Source of the DNA: Thioclava arctica
GTDB taxonomy: Bacteria; Pseudomonadota; Alphaproteobacteria; Rhodobacterales; Rhodobacteraceae
Reading direction: 5' to 3'
Length of the DNA stretch: 64,000 nt
Assembly: GCF_040892615.1 (NCBI RefSeq)
Contig: NZ_JBFRYC010000003.1
Location: forward strand, 372,001-436,000
The notes under the pieces were generated by a model, which saw only the letters and a list, made by a program, of their open reading frames with translations, was not told the DNA's origin and made no database searches. Each line of letters opens with the position of its first letter. The first letter of the stretch is position 1. Positions 9,202 to 17,298 of the stretch are shown piece by piece. A program made the position numbers and the translations under genes.

Positions 9202-9602
9202 GCGGCCTTGTTCTGAAACTTGCACCGAAAGAGCGTGTGCTGATCAATGGTGCCGTGATCGAGAATGGCGAGCGACGCTCGCGCCTTGCGATCATGACGC
9301 CCAACGCACATATCCTGCGGCTGCGTGATGCGATTCACCCCGAAGAGGTCAACACCCCGGTGCGCCGCGTGTGTTATATTGCGCAGCTCGTGCTGTCGGG
9401 CGATGCCGACCCGGAGGACGCCAAGATGCAGCTTCTGCGTGGGATCGAACAACTCAGCCAGGTGCTGACGGATCATGATAGCCGGGCGCAGTTGAACTCG
9501 GCCAGTCACGCAGTGCTTGACGGGCAGCCCTATCAGGCGCTGAAATTTCTGCGCAGCCTGTTGCCTCGGGAGGCGCGGCTTCTAGCCGCACATCCGCAAT
9601 GA
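9198..9602 (+). CDS. flbT: Flagellin mRNA regulator FlbT
   Basis: A 134-residue protein with the FlbT pattern: KLAPKERVLINGAVIENG at the N-terminus, and the central LRLRDAIHPEEVNTPVRR. In Caulobacter FlbT binds the flagellin mRNA leader and limits its translation until the hook is complete; the same role is inferred here. It overlaps flaF by four bases with AAGGAGG upstream, and overlaps the next gene by four bases, giving a tightly coupled flaF-flbT-DUF1217 unit. Confidence 0.93.
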   Translation: MSGLVLKLAPKERVLINGAVIENGERRSRLAIMTPNAHILRLRDAIHPEEVNTPVRRVCYIAQLVLSGDADPEDAKMQLLRGIEQLSQVLTDHDSRAQLNSASHAVLDGQPYQALKFLRSLLPREARLLAAHPQ

Positions 9603-10417
9603 GCTATCAGCCGATCGTACCTTTCAGCGGCTTTGCCGGGTGGAGTTTTCTCAATCGCACGATGGAGAAGCAGCAGGCGGCGTTTTCTGCCTCAAGCGAA
9701 ATCCAGCGCAACGAGGATTATTTCCGCGAAAAGATCGGCTCTATCAAAACAGCAGAAGAGCTGGTGGGCGATCGCCGGCTCTTATCTGTCGCGCTGGGCG
9801 CGTTCGGTCTTGACGATGATATCGACAACAAATTTTTCATTCGCAAGGTGCTTGATGAGGGCTCTCTGGATGGCGACGCGCTTGCGAATAAACTCTCTGA
9901 CAAGCGTTACTTTGCTTTGACGCAGGCCTTCGGATTTGGTGATTACACCACGCCACGCACGGTTCTCTCGAATTTTCCTGACGAAATCTTGGGTCAATAT
10001 GAGACACGCCAGTTCGAAATTGCCGTTGGCAATAGCGACAATGATATGCGTCTTGCGTTAGCCTTGCAGCGCGACCTGCCCGCGTTGGCGGCTAAAACGA
10101 ATACTGAGACCACGAAATGGTATTCTATTATCGGGTCGTCAACGATGAGCACGGTGTTTCAAACAGCACTTGGCCTGCCTAGGAGCGTTGGCTCGCTTGA
10201 TGTCGATGCGCAGGTGAAGATGTATGCGGCAAAGGCAGATCAGCTTTTTGGCTCGAGTGACCCGGCGCAGTTCAGCGATGGCGAAAAGCTAGAAAAGCTG
10301 ACGCGCGACTTTTTGCTACGTTCGCAACTTAGCACGAGTGGTTCAATCAGCTCAGGCGAAGCCGCGCTAACTTTGCTGCAAAACGCCTCGAGCGGAAGCT
10401 TGTCGCTGCTGCTGTAA
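9599..10417 (+). CDS. DUF1217 domain flagellar protein
   Basis: A 272-residue protein. It begins YQPIVPFSGFAGWSFLNRT and contains RKVLDEGSLDGDALANKLSD, both typical of the DUF1217 proteins found in rhodobacterial flagellar operons. The exact role is not established; position after flbT suggests a part in filament or hook assembly. The ATG overlaps the flbT stop by four bases. The 3' end lies only three bases from the convergent asparaginase gene. Confidence 0.8.
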   Translation: MSYQPIVPFSGFAGWSFLNRTMEKQQAAFSASSEIQRNEDYFREKIGSIKTAEELVGDRRLLSVALGAFGLDDDIDNKFFIRKVLDEGSLDGDALANKLSDKRYFALTQAFGFGDYTTPRTVLSNFPDEILGQYETRQFEIAVGNSDNDMRLALALQRDLPALAAKTNTETTKWYSIIGSSTMSTVFQTALGLPRSVGSLDVDAQVKMYAAKADQLFGSSDPAQFSDGEKLEKLTRDFLLRSQLSTSGSISSGEAALTLLQNASSGSLSLLL

Positions 10418-10420
10418 CGA

Positions 10421-11416
10421 TCAGCCAAATCCCGGAGCAAGTCGAATCTCGCCAGTCACGATCCCACGCCAGTTTTTCTGAATTCCCGTAAGCCAGGTCT
10501 CTACCGTTGGGTGGTTGCGATCCAGCACGCCTTGGCGGATCAGAAGCGCTGTAATCGCAGCTTCCGAAGCGCGGGTGGCGCCATCCATGATCTTGAGGGC
10601 AATGCCACGCTTTTGCTCTGGCAGGATTGCGATATAGACAGCTTCGGCCCCCGTTTTCACGGCCACTCTGCTCCCCATTGCGCGCATCAATTCGGTGCAG
10701 GCGCGCCCGTCATTGGCAACCATTTCAGGAAAGGTCGCCATCGCTTGTGTCAGCCGGGCGGCGGCGCGCTCGCGTGTTGAACCCTCGGGGTTGGCGGCCG
10801 CGAAGAATTGCATTGCGCGCGCCAGACCAGTCACCGTGGTTGCGAAATTCGGCGCAGAACAACCGTCAATCCCGAAACCGGGAGAGGTCACATCGGTCAC
10901 CTCTTCAAAAGTGGTCTTGATTATCTGCTGAAGCGGGTGGGTCACTTCGACATATTCCGAGCCGCCGCGCAAATGTCGGTTCAGCGTGAGAAAGCCAACA
11001 TGCTTGCCCGAACAATTATTGTGCAGCTGACAAGGGGCCTCATGGGAACAGACCAGCCGCGTTTTTTCGGCCGTGTCCCACGGCATATGCGTGCCGCAGC
11101 GCAAGTCTTCCTCATGCATGCCCAAGCCTGCCAACCACTCGGCGGCGGCATCGCGATGCAAGGCCGCGCCGGAATGACTGGCGCAGGCAAAGGCCAGCTG
11201 GCGTTCGCTCAATCCGGCTGCATCCGCCGCCCCGCTTTCGACCAAAGGTAACGCCTGAATCATTTTCACCGAAGAGCGCGGGAAAATTACCGCTTCCGGA
11301 TCGCCCCACGCCTCTTCAATTCCATCAGGTCCGAAGACCACGGCATGGCCCGCGTGAACGGATTCCAGTATCCCACCACGCCAAAATTCGATCATTGGTG
11401 CTGCAGTCATGGTCAT
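10421..11416 (-). CDS. L-asparaginase II family protein
   Basis: A 331-residue protein of the rhizobial-type asparaginase II family (structurally a serine beta-lactamase-like fold), which hydrolyses asparagine to aspartate and ammonia. Visible signatures are PRSSVKMIQALPLVESGAA near the N-terminus, the SHSGAALH segment, and NNCSGKHVGFL (about residue 132). The first ATG gives MTMTAAPMIEF; a later ATG at codon 8 is a possible alternative. It stands alone between the flagellar genes and an IalB-like gene. Confidence 0.88.
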   Translation of the reverse strand: MTMTAAPMIEFWRGGILESVHAGHAVVFGPDGIEEAWGDPEAVIFPRSSVKMIQALPLVESGAADAAGLSERQLAFACASHSGAALHRDAAAEWLAGLGMHEEDLRCGTHMPWDTAEKTRLVCSHEAPCQLHNNCSGKHVGFLTLNRHLRGGSEYVEVTHPLQQIIKTTFEEVTDVTSPGFGIDGCSAPNFATTVTGLARAMQFFAAANPEGSTRERAAARLTQAMATFPEMVANDGRACTELMRAMGSRVAVKTGAEAVYIAILPEQKRGIALKIMDGATRASEAAITALLIRQGVLDRNHPTVETWLTGIQKNWRGIVTGEIRLAPGFG

Positions 11417-11575
11417 GCTCCTAATCTAATGGGCGATTTCTCGCCAACCAGGGGTTTTCCCTCTAGGCATTTATCGGTTAAACAGGTGTTATCGAGTGGA
11501 AAACGCATCCGCCAGCAAGAAAAGGGTGATCAGCCCGGGCGATGTAGAGGCAAACGGCAGCTGGAGGCTGTAAGC

Positions 11576-12097
11576 ATGAAAAATATGTGTCTGCGGGTCG
11601 TGACCGTAATTGGGCTCACGTTTGGGGTGGCGCATAGCGCGGTCGCGCAAGAAAGCACCAACCGTGTCGCCGCGGCGACTGACTGGAGTGTCTTCGTCGA
11701 CGACAATCCCAAGGAATGTTGGGGCGTGTCCAAGCCGAAGAAAACGGTCAATACCAAGGATGGCAAAGTTGTGCAGGTGCGGCGCGGCGACATCTTGTTG
11801 TTCGTGACCTACCGACCGGGCAAGGCGCCGGAAGTGTCGTTCCGAGGCGGCTATCCCTTTGCATCGGGCTCAACTGTCGAACTGGACGTGGGCGGGCAGA
11901 AGTTCACACTCTTCACGGATGGCGAAGGTGCCTGGGCTGGTTCTCCCGATGAGGATGCCAAGGTGATCGCTGCCCTCAAATCGGGGAGCGATGTGACCCT
12001 GACAGGCCATTCGGGCCGGGGCACTCAGACCCAGGATAACTTCTCGTTGATGGGCTTTACCGCGGCCACTGAAGAGGCTGCGACGCGCTGCAAATAA
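11576..12097 (+). CDS. Invasion-associated locus B (IalB) family secreted protein
   Basis: A 173-residue protein with a signal peptide (MKNMCLRVVTVIGLTFGVAH, cleavage predicted after SAVAQ). The body contains DWSVFVDDNPKECWGVSKP, then beta-rich segments and FSLMGFTAATEEAATRCK, the typical IalB-like layout with paired cysteines at about positions 47 and 172. IalB-family proteins are exported envelope proteins of unclear biochemical role; the name comes from Bartonella and does not by itself imply virulence. The ATG at 11576 follows a GGAGG nine bases upstream; the longer open frame upstream is unlikely to be translated. Confidence 0.85.
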   Translation: MKNMCLRVVTVIGLTFGVAHSAVAQESTNRVAAATDWSVFVDDNPKECWGVSKPKKTVNTKDGKVVQVRRGDILLFVTYRPGKAPEVSFRGGYPFASGSTVELDVGGQKFTLFTDGEGAWAGSPDEDAKVIAALKSGSDVTLTGHSGRGTQTQDNFSLMGFTAATEEAATRCK

Positions 12098-12118
12098 GTG
12101 CGGCGATTTTGCATTAGG

Positions 12119-12151
12119 CGCCCTGGCCGCTGGTCGGGGCGTTATTTTTTG
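12119..12151 (+). terminator. Rho-independent terminator after the IalB-like gene
   Basis: CGCCCTGGCC pairs with GGTCGGGGCG (10 pairs including two G-T wobbles) around the loop GCT, followed by TTATTTTTT. This is a strong terminator 21 bases downstream of the stop codon and isolates the gene from rlmN. Confidence 0.85.
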
Positions 12152-12216
12152 GTTTTTCCCTACACGCGCTGGGGTGAATCCCCTATATGAAGCCCTTGAT
12201 TCCAAGGAAATGCGCC

Positions 12217-13398
12217 ATGACCCAGCCCAACGCACCGATTACGCAAGACGTGCATACGATCCCGCGCAAACTGCCCGAGGGCGGCAAGATCAATCTTGTC
12301 GGCCTGACTCGCGCGCAGATGAGCGAAGCTTTGATCGCAGCGGGCACCCCCGAGAAGCAGGCGAAAATGCGTGTGGGGCAGGTCTGGCAATGGATTTATC
12401 ATTGGGGCGTGCGCGATTTCGCGGCGATGACCAACCTCGCAAAAGACTATCGTGCAATGCTGGCTGAGCAGTTTGAAATCACCTTGCCCGAGATCGTGAC
12501 AAAGCAGGTTTCCGAAGATGGCACGCGCAAATATCTGCTGCGCATCGCCGGCGGGCATGAGGTAGAAGCCGTCTACATCCCCGAAGAGACGCGCGGCACC
12601 TTGTGTATTTCCAGTCAGGTTGGCTGCACGCTGACCTGTTCGTTCTGTCACACCGGCACGCAAAAACTGGTGCGCAACCTCACGGCGGGCGAGATCGTCG
12701 GTCAGGTCATGGTGGCGCGCGACGATCTGGGCGAGTGGCCCGAAAAGAACAGCCCCAAGAATGAGACGCGGCTGGTCTCGAATGTCGTGCTGATGGGCAT
12801 GGGCGAACCGCTGTATAATTTCGACAATGTGCGCGATGCGATGCAGGTCGTGATGGACAATGAGGGGCTGACGCTGTCGCGCCGCCGCATCACGCTGTCC
12901 ACGTCAGGTGTGGTACCCGAAATCGCGAAGACGGCCGAGGAAATCGGCTGTCTGCTGGCGGTATCTTTCCACGCGACCACCGATGAGGTGCGCGACCGCT
13001 TGGTGCCGATCAACAAGCGTTGGAACATCGAGACACTGCTGAACACCCTGCGCGAGTACCCGCGGCTGTCCAATTCCGAACGGATCACGTTCGAATATGT
13101 CATGCTCAAGGGCGTGAATGACAGCGACGAGGATGCGCGCCGTCTGGTCAAGCTGATCAAGGGCATTCCTGCCAAGATCAACTTGATCCCGTTCAACGAA
13201 TGGCCCGGCGCGCCTTATGAGCGCTCTGATTGGCAGCGCATCGAAAGCTTTGCCGACATCATCTACAAAGCCGGTTACGCCAGCCCGATCCGCACCCCGC
13301 GCGGTGAAGATATCATGGCTGCCTGTGGTCAGTTGAAATCGGCAACCGAGCGGTCGCGCAAAAGCCGCGCCGAGATCGCGGCGGAGGCCGGACTGTAA
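12217..13398 (+). CDS. rlmN: Dual-specificity rRNA/tRNA adenine-C2 methyltransferase RlmN
   Basis: A radical-SAM enzyme that methylates C2 of A2503 in 23S rRNA and A37 in some tRNAs. The iron-sulfur motif CxxxCxxC is visible as CTLTCSFC at about residues 136-143, followed by HTGTQKLVRNLTAGEIVGQV. GMGEPLYNFDNV and STSGVVPEI are further family marks. The protein is 393 residues from the ATG at 12217, which has AAGGAA about nine bases ahead; an in-frame ATG at 12187 would add ten residues without a better ribosome-binding site. Confidence 0.97.
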   Translation: MTQPNAPITQDVHTIPRKLPEGGKINLVGLTRAQMSEALIAAGTPEKQAKMRVGQVWQWIYHWGVRDFAAMTNLAKDYRAMLAEQFEITLPEIVTKQVSEDGTRKYLLRIAGGHEVEAVYIPEETRGTLCISSQVGCTLTCSFCHTGTQKLVRNLTAGEIVGQVMVARDDLGEWPEKNSPKNETRLVSNVVLMGMGEPLYNFDNVRDAMQVVMDNEGLTLSRRRITLSTSGVVPEIAKTAEEIGCLLAVSFHATTDEVRDRLVPINKRWNIETLLNTLREYPRLSNSERITFEYVMLKGVNDSDEDARRLVKLIKGIPAKINLIPFNEWPGAPYERSDWQRIESFADIIYKAGYASPIRTPRGEDIMAACGQLKSATERSRKSRAEIAAEAGL

Positions 13399-13422
13399 GG
13401 GAACTTAGCGTCCTCTCGCTGC

Positions 13423-13443
13423 ATTGTCCCCCAAAGGGACAAT
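13423..13443. repeat. Perfect dyad between rlmN and the amidoligase gene
   Basis: ATTGTCCC at 13423-13430 and GGGACAAT at 13436-13443 form a perfect 8-base inverted repeat with the loop CCAAA. It lies 14 bases before the amidoligase start and just ahead of its ribosome-binding site (CTGGAGAG). There is no U-tract, so an operator or a translation-modulating hairpin is as likely as termination of rlmN. Confidence 0.5.
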
Positions 13444-13457
13444 AGACTGGAGAGATC

Positions 13458-14417
13458 ATGACGCGTGAGGCTATCGCCCCGTTGCCGCAGCCCGATACGG
13501 CCGATGGAACGCCACGCCGCATCGGTGTCGAGATTGAACTGGCCGGTCTGACCGAGAAGCAAATCGCGCAATTGGCCGCCCAGAATCTGGGCGGCACAGC
13601 CCGACGAACCTCTGGCAATGACTGGGAAGTCGCGCAGAGTGCGATTGGGAGATTGCAGATCTATCTCGACATCTTTCTGCGCAAAGAGGCCGATAGCGCG
13701 TTCAAAGAGATTGGCCTCAAGATCGGGCGCGAGGTGATTCCGGTCGAGATTGTGACCGAACCTTTGGGCCGCGAGGGCATGTTACAACTCTCTGATTTCA
13801 TAGCATTGCTGCGCAGAGAAGGGGCGAAGGGAACGGGACAATCGCTGCTGTTTGGGTTTGGATTGCATCTGAACCCCGCCATTGCGAGCGCGCAAGATCG
13901 TGACATCGTGCGCCCGCTTCTGGCCTATGCCTTGATCGAGGAATGGATGCGCGAGCTGCACCCGATTGAGCGCACCCGCGAGTTGCTGCCCTTCACCGCG
14001 CCCTATCCGAAGAAACTCATCGCCGAACTGGCGCGGCTTGGCCCGAATGCCAGCTTAGAGGCCGTAATCCGAACCTATCGCGCGGCCACGCTGTCACGCA
14101 ATCACGGCCTTGATATGCTGCCGATCTTTACCCATCTGCGCCCCGATCTGATCGCGCCCGAGGAGGGCAAGGGCGGCACAGTGTCTCCGCGTCCAGCGTT
14201 TCATTTTCGTCTGCCCGACTGCCGGATCGACGATGCGGATTGGTCCCTTGATACCGAGTGGCGGCGCTGGTGGCGCGTCGAGGCGATCGCCGCAGATACC
14301 ACATTGTTGTCTGATCTGTGCCGCGAGTGGTTGGCGGCAAAAGAGGGGCTGACGCTGCTGGGCGACAAATGGGTCGCGCGGTGCGACACAGTTTTGCATG
14401 GCGCGGGGCTATTATGA
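13458..14417 (+). CDS. Putative amidoligase (Amidoligase_2 / COOH-NH2 ligase family)
   Basis: A 319-residue protein. RRIGVEIELAGLTEKQIAQL near residue 20, a beta-rich N-terminus, and later LLFGFGLHLNPAIAS resemble the glutamine-synthetase-fold amidoligases, in which acidic and histidine residues bind ATP and metal to form an amide or peptide bond. The substrate is unknown. It overlaps the next gene, a class I glutamine amidotransferase-like hydrolase, by four bases (ATGA), so the two are coupled; one enzyme may make and the other cleave or edit an amide linkage. The assignment rests on motif resemblance and on the partner gene. Confidence 0.75.
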   Translation: MTREAIAPLPQPDTADGTPRRIGVEIELAGLTEKQIAQLAAQNLGGTARRTSGNDWEVAQSAIGRLQIYLDIFLRKEADSAFKEIGLKIGREVIPVEIVTEPLGREGMLQLSDFIALLRREGAKGTGQSLLFGFGLHLNPAIASAQDRDIVRPLLAYALIEEWMRELHPIERTRELLPFTAPYPKKLIAELARLGPNASLEAVIRTYRAATLSRNHGLDMLPIFTHLRPDLIAPEEGKGGTVSPRPAFHFRLPDCRIDDADWSLDTEWRRWWRVEAIAADTTLLSDLCREWLAAKEGLTLLGDKWVARCDTVLHGAGLL

Positions 14418-15124
14418 GGCCATTGATCGGCATCTCGACCTCGCGCCGCACTGGCTGGCGGGTCTATCCGTTCCTTGCGCTGGGCGTGTGGCTGGCCGGC
14501 GGGCGGTCCGTGCGTTGGCAAGCGGGAAAGCCCGTGCAAGTGACATGCGTTGACGGCATTATCGTGGGCGGCGGCGATGATATTTCCCCTGAACTTTACG
14601 GCGGCGAGTTGGTCGCCAGCGCGGTTCTGGATCCAGCGCGCGACGATCTGGAGCGCTGTCTGATTGACGAGGCGATGGCGCAGGGCAAGCCGGTTTTGGG
14701 GATTTGTCGCGGGGCCCAGATGCTCAACGTGGCGCTGGGGGGCGATCTCTATCAAGATGCCTACGGGCATTTCGGTGCGCGCAAACACTCTACGATTCTA
14801 CCCAAGAAGGACATTCGTATCAGCCCTGACACGCGGTTGGCGGCGCTGGCGGGAACCGCGCCGATGCGCGTCAATGCGCTGCACAGTCAGGCGGTGAACC
14901 TACTGGGCGATGGCTTGCGCGTGGCTGCGCGCGACACGTCGGGCATGGTGCAGGCGGTCGAGCGGATCGAGGAGCCCTTTGCGCTGGGCGTGCAATGGCA
15001 CCCCGAATATCTGACCTATGCGCGCAGGCAGCGCGCGTTGTTTCGTGCCCTCGTGGCGGCGGCGCGTGCGCATGTCGCCGCGCGCGCGCAACTGCCCGAG
15101 GTCAGCGCCGAGGCCAAGGCCTAG
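14414..15124 (+). CDS. Class I glutamine amidotransferase-like gamma-glutamyl hydrolase (peptidase C26/PuuD-like)
   Basis: A 236-residue protein of the PuuD/gamma-glutamyl-GABA hydrolase type. The nucleophile elbow GICRGAQMLN puts Cys at about residue 98, and WHPEY supplies the His (about 196) and Glu (198) of the triad. The oxyanion region VGGGDDISPELYG is also present. I start at the ATG overlapping the amidoligase stop (ATGA); the longer frame upstream is the antisense of that gene. Such enzymes hydrolyse gamma-glutamyl amides; the coupling suggests the substrate is the amidoligase product. Confidence 0.85.
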   Translation: MRPLIGISTSRRTGWRVYPFLALGVWLAGGRSVRWQAGKPVQVTCVDGIIVGGGDDISPELYGGELVASAVLDPARDDLERCLIDEAMAQGKPVLGICRGAQMLNVALGGDLYQDAYGHFGARKHSTILPKKDIRISPDTRLAALAGTAPMRVNALHSQAVNLLGDGLRVAARDTSGMVQAVERIEEPFALGVQWHPEYLTYARRQRALFRALVAAARAHVAARAQLPEVSAEAKA

Positions 15125-15942
15125 CAGGCCTCGTAATCCCAGCCGTCGATCACCGCCGCGGCCTCGGCGGCGGTTTCGACAAAGCTCACCAGATCAAGGT
15201 CTTCGGGCGAGATCGTGCCCGCCTCTTTCAACCGATCCCAGTTGATGATCTCGCGCCAGAATTCGCACCCAAACAGGATGAACGGGATCTTTGCCATCCG
15301 CTTCGTCTGGATCAGCGTCAGCGCCTCGAACATCTCATCAAGCGTGCCAAACCCGCCGGGAAAGACGCAAACGGCCTTGGCGCGCATCAGGAAATGCATC
15401 TTGCGGATCGCGAAGTAGTGGAAGTTGAACGCCAGGTCGGGCGTGACATAGGCATTGGGCGCCTGTTCATGCGGTAGCACGATATTCAACCCGATGGACT
15501 GTCCGCCCGCCTCATGCGCGCCGCGATTGCCCGCCTCCATCACGCCGGGGCCGCCACCGGTGCAGATCACGTTCTGGCGGCCATAATCTTGCATCGAGCG
15601 TTCGGTCATTTCATATGCGAATTTCCGTGCCTCGTCGTAATAGCGCGTCAGTTCCGCCAGATAGGGCGTTTTGGCGCTGTCCTTGTTTTCAGGCGCGGGA
15701 ATGCGCGCGCCGCCAAACATCACGATGGTTGATTCAATCCCGCGTTCATCCATGATCAGTTCGGGCTTGAGCAACTCCAACTGCAGACGCACCGGGCGCA
15801 GTTCTTCGCGCATCATGAAATCGGTGTCGGTGAAGGCAAGACGATAGGCGGGCGCGCGCGTTTGCGGCGTATCCGGGATGCGGTTGGCGGTGGCGGCGTC
15901 TTCCTGACTGTCGCGGAACGGGTGGCGGCGATCGTCTTTCAT
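15121..15942 (-). CDS. LOG family / TIGR00730-type Rossmann-fold protein
   Basis: A 273-residue protein with the LOG-family (formerly lysine decarboxylase-like) signatures: CTGGGPGVMEAGNRGA and PGGFGTLDE followed by FEALTLIQTKR. LOG proteins cleave nucleoside 5'-monophosphates to free base and ribose 5-phosphate; the bacterial role is often purine nucleotide turnover. I use the ATG at 15942 (MKDDRRHPFRDS), which has AGGA six bases upstream; two earlier in-frame starts at 15957 and 15978 have weaker signals. It converges on the amidotransferase gene with a four-base overlap. Confidence 0.88.
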   Translation of the reverse strand: MKDDRRHPFRDSQEDAATANRIPDTPQTRAPAYRLAFTDTDFMMREELRPVRLQLELLKPELIMDERGIESTIVMFGGARIPAPENKDSAKTPYLAELTRYYDEARKFAYEMTERSMQDYGRQNVICTGGGPGVMEAGNRGAHEAGGQSIGLNIVLPHEQAPNAYVTPDLAFNFHYFAIRKMHFLMRAKAVCVFPGGFGTLDEMFEALTLIQTKRMAKIPFILFGCEFWREIINWDRLKEAGTISPEDLDLVSFVETAAEAAAVIDGWDYEAC

Positions 15943-16024
15943 GGATGTCCTGCTCATTGCGCGTTGGGCTTTGACCAACTATAGCCTGATCTCGATAAAG
16001 GCCACCTGAAAGAGGAAGACCGAC

Positions 16025-16852
16025 ATGTCCAACGCCGCGCTGGAAACCGCCATCGAAGCTGCATGGGAAGCCCGCGACACGATCACGCCCGCCACCAAGG
16101 GCGAGACGCGTGAGGCGATCGAGGACACGCTGAATGCGCTGGATCGCGGCGCGTTGCGCGTGGCTGAAAAGCAGGCTGACGGCAATTGGCATGTCAATCA
16201 ATGGGCGAAAAAGGCGGTTCTGCTGGGCTTTCGCCTGAAGGATATGGAAATGCAGCCGGGCGGTCCGCAAGGCAGCAGCTGGTATGACAAGGTCGACAGC
16301 AAATTCGAAGGCTGGGGCGATAACGAATGGAAAGCGGCCGGTTTCCGCGCCGTTCCCAACTGTATTGTGCGCCGCTCGGCCTATATCGCGCCGGGCGCGG
16401 TGCTGATGCCGTCTTTCGTCAATCTCGGCGCCTATGTTGATACCGGCACGATGGTCGATACTTGGGTGACGGTCGGGTCTTGCGCGCAGATCGGCAAGAA
16501 CGTGCACCTCTCGGGCGGCGTCGGCATTGGCGGCGTCTTGGAGCCGATGCAGGCTGGCCCCACGATCATCGAGGATAACTGCTTTATCGGCGCGCGTTCC
16601 GAAGTGGTCGAAGGCTGCATCATCCGCGAAGGCTCGGTGCTGGGCATGGGCGTTTATATCGGCCAGTCGACCAAGATCGTGGATCGCGAAACCGGCAATG
16701 TGACCTACGGCGAAGTGCCGCCCTATTCGGTGGTTGTGTCGGGCACGATGCCGTCGAAAAACGGGATCAACCTGTATTGCGCAGTGATCGTGAAGCGCGT
16801 CGATGCCAAGACGCGCTCGAAAACCGGCATCAATGAACTGTTGCGTGACTGA
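16025..16852 (+). CDS. dapD: Tetrahydrodipicolinate N-succinyltransferase DapD
   Basis: A 275-residue enzyme of the succinylase branch of lysine and diaminopimelate synthesis: it transfers succinyl from succinyl-CoA to tetrahydrodipicolinate. The left-handed parallel beta-helix is shown by hexapeptide-type repeats (AYIAPGAVLMPSFVNLGAYV, VDTWVTVGSCAQIGKNVHLS). GGVGIGGVLEPMQAGPTII is diagnostic for DapD. GAGGAAGACCGACATG gives a good start. The stop overlaps the next start by one base. Confidence 0.97.
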   Translation: MSNAALETAIEAAWEARDTITPATKGETREAIEDTLNALDRGALRVAEKQADGNWHVNQWAKKAVLLGFRLKDMEMQPGGPQGSSWYDKVDSKFEGWGDNEWKAAGFRAVPNCIVRRSAYIAPGAVLMPSFVNLGAYVDTGTMVDTWVTVGSCAQIGKNVHLSGGVGIGGVLEPMQAGPTIIEDNCFIGARSEVVEGCIIREGSVLGMGVYIGQSTKIVDRETGNVTYGEVPPYSVVVSGTMPSKNGINLYCAVIVKRVDAKTRSKTGINELLRD

Positions 16853-17217
16853 TGAGCGAACAGCCCGAAAAACCCGCCAAGAAACCCTCGCGCCAGCAGG
16901 TTTTTACCCTGCTGGTCGAGGTCGGCCGCGCGCCTAATGATGGCTTGCCCAAAGGGGCCTCGGGGGCGGGCTTGCTGTGCTATGCCAGCGGCGTTGATGA
17001 GGCCGAGGCGGTGCGCGAAACCGTGGCGATCCTCAAGCAGGCCGAGCTGGCGCCGCTGGATGTGACGGGCTACGGCACGATTGCCGAGCGCGAAGAGCAG
17101 GGCCATGAAATCCCCGATGAGGAACGCGAGTTGATGGGTCGCGCATTGGCGGAAAACTCGGTGATCGTCGCGCAGATGACGCCTTATTACGGCGACGACA
17201 AGAAGCCTCTGCAATAA
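16852..17217 (+). CDS. Conserved hypothetical protein downstream of dapD
   Basis: A 121-residue acidic cytoplasmic protein with no signal peptide or membrane segment. It starts with a Lys/Pro-rich tail (about 12 residues), then FTLLVEVGRAPNDGLPKGAS and a C-terminal half rich in Glu (EREEQGHEIPDEERELMGR). The ATG overlaps the dapD stop (TGATG), so it is co-translated with dapD. I do not recognise a catalytic motif. Coupling to dapD suggests, but does not show, a role tied to lysine or cell-wall precursor metabolism. Confidence 0.75.
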   Translation: MSEQPEKPAKKPSRQQVFTLLVEVGRAPNDGLPKGASGAGLLCYASGVDEAEAVRETVAILKQAELAPLDVTGYGTIAEREEQGHEIPDEERELMGRALAENSVIVAQMTPYYGDDKKPLQ

Positions 17218-17298
17218 ACCGCCCGCGGCACCGAGTTCCGTTGAAACGCGCCCTGCGCCTGTTAGACTGTTTCGAAATGGCAAACATTCGGGCAGAAC

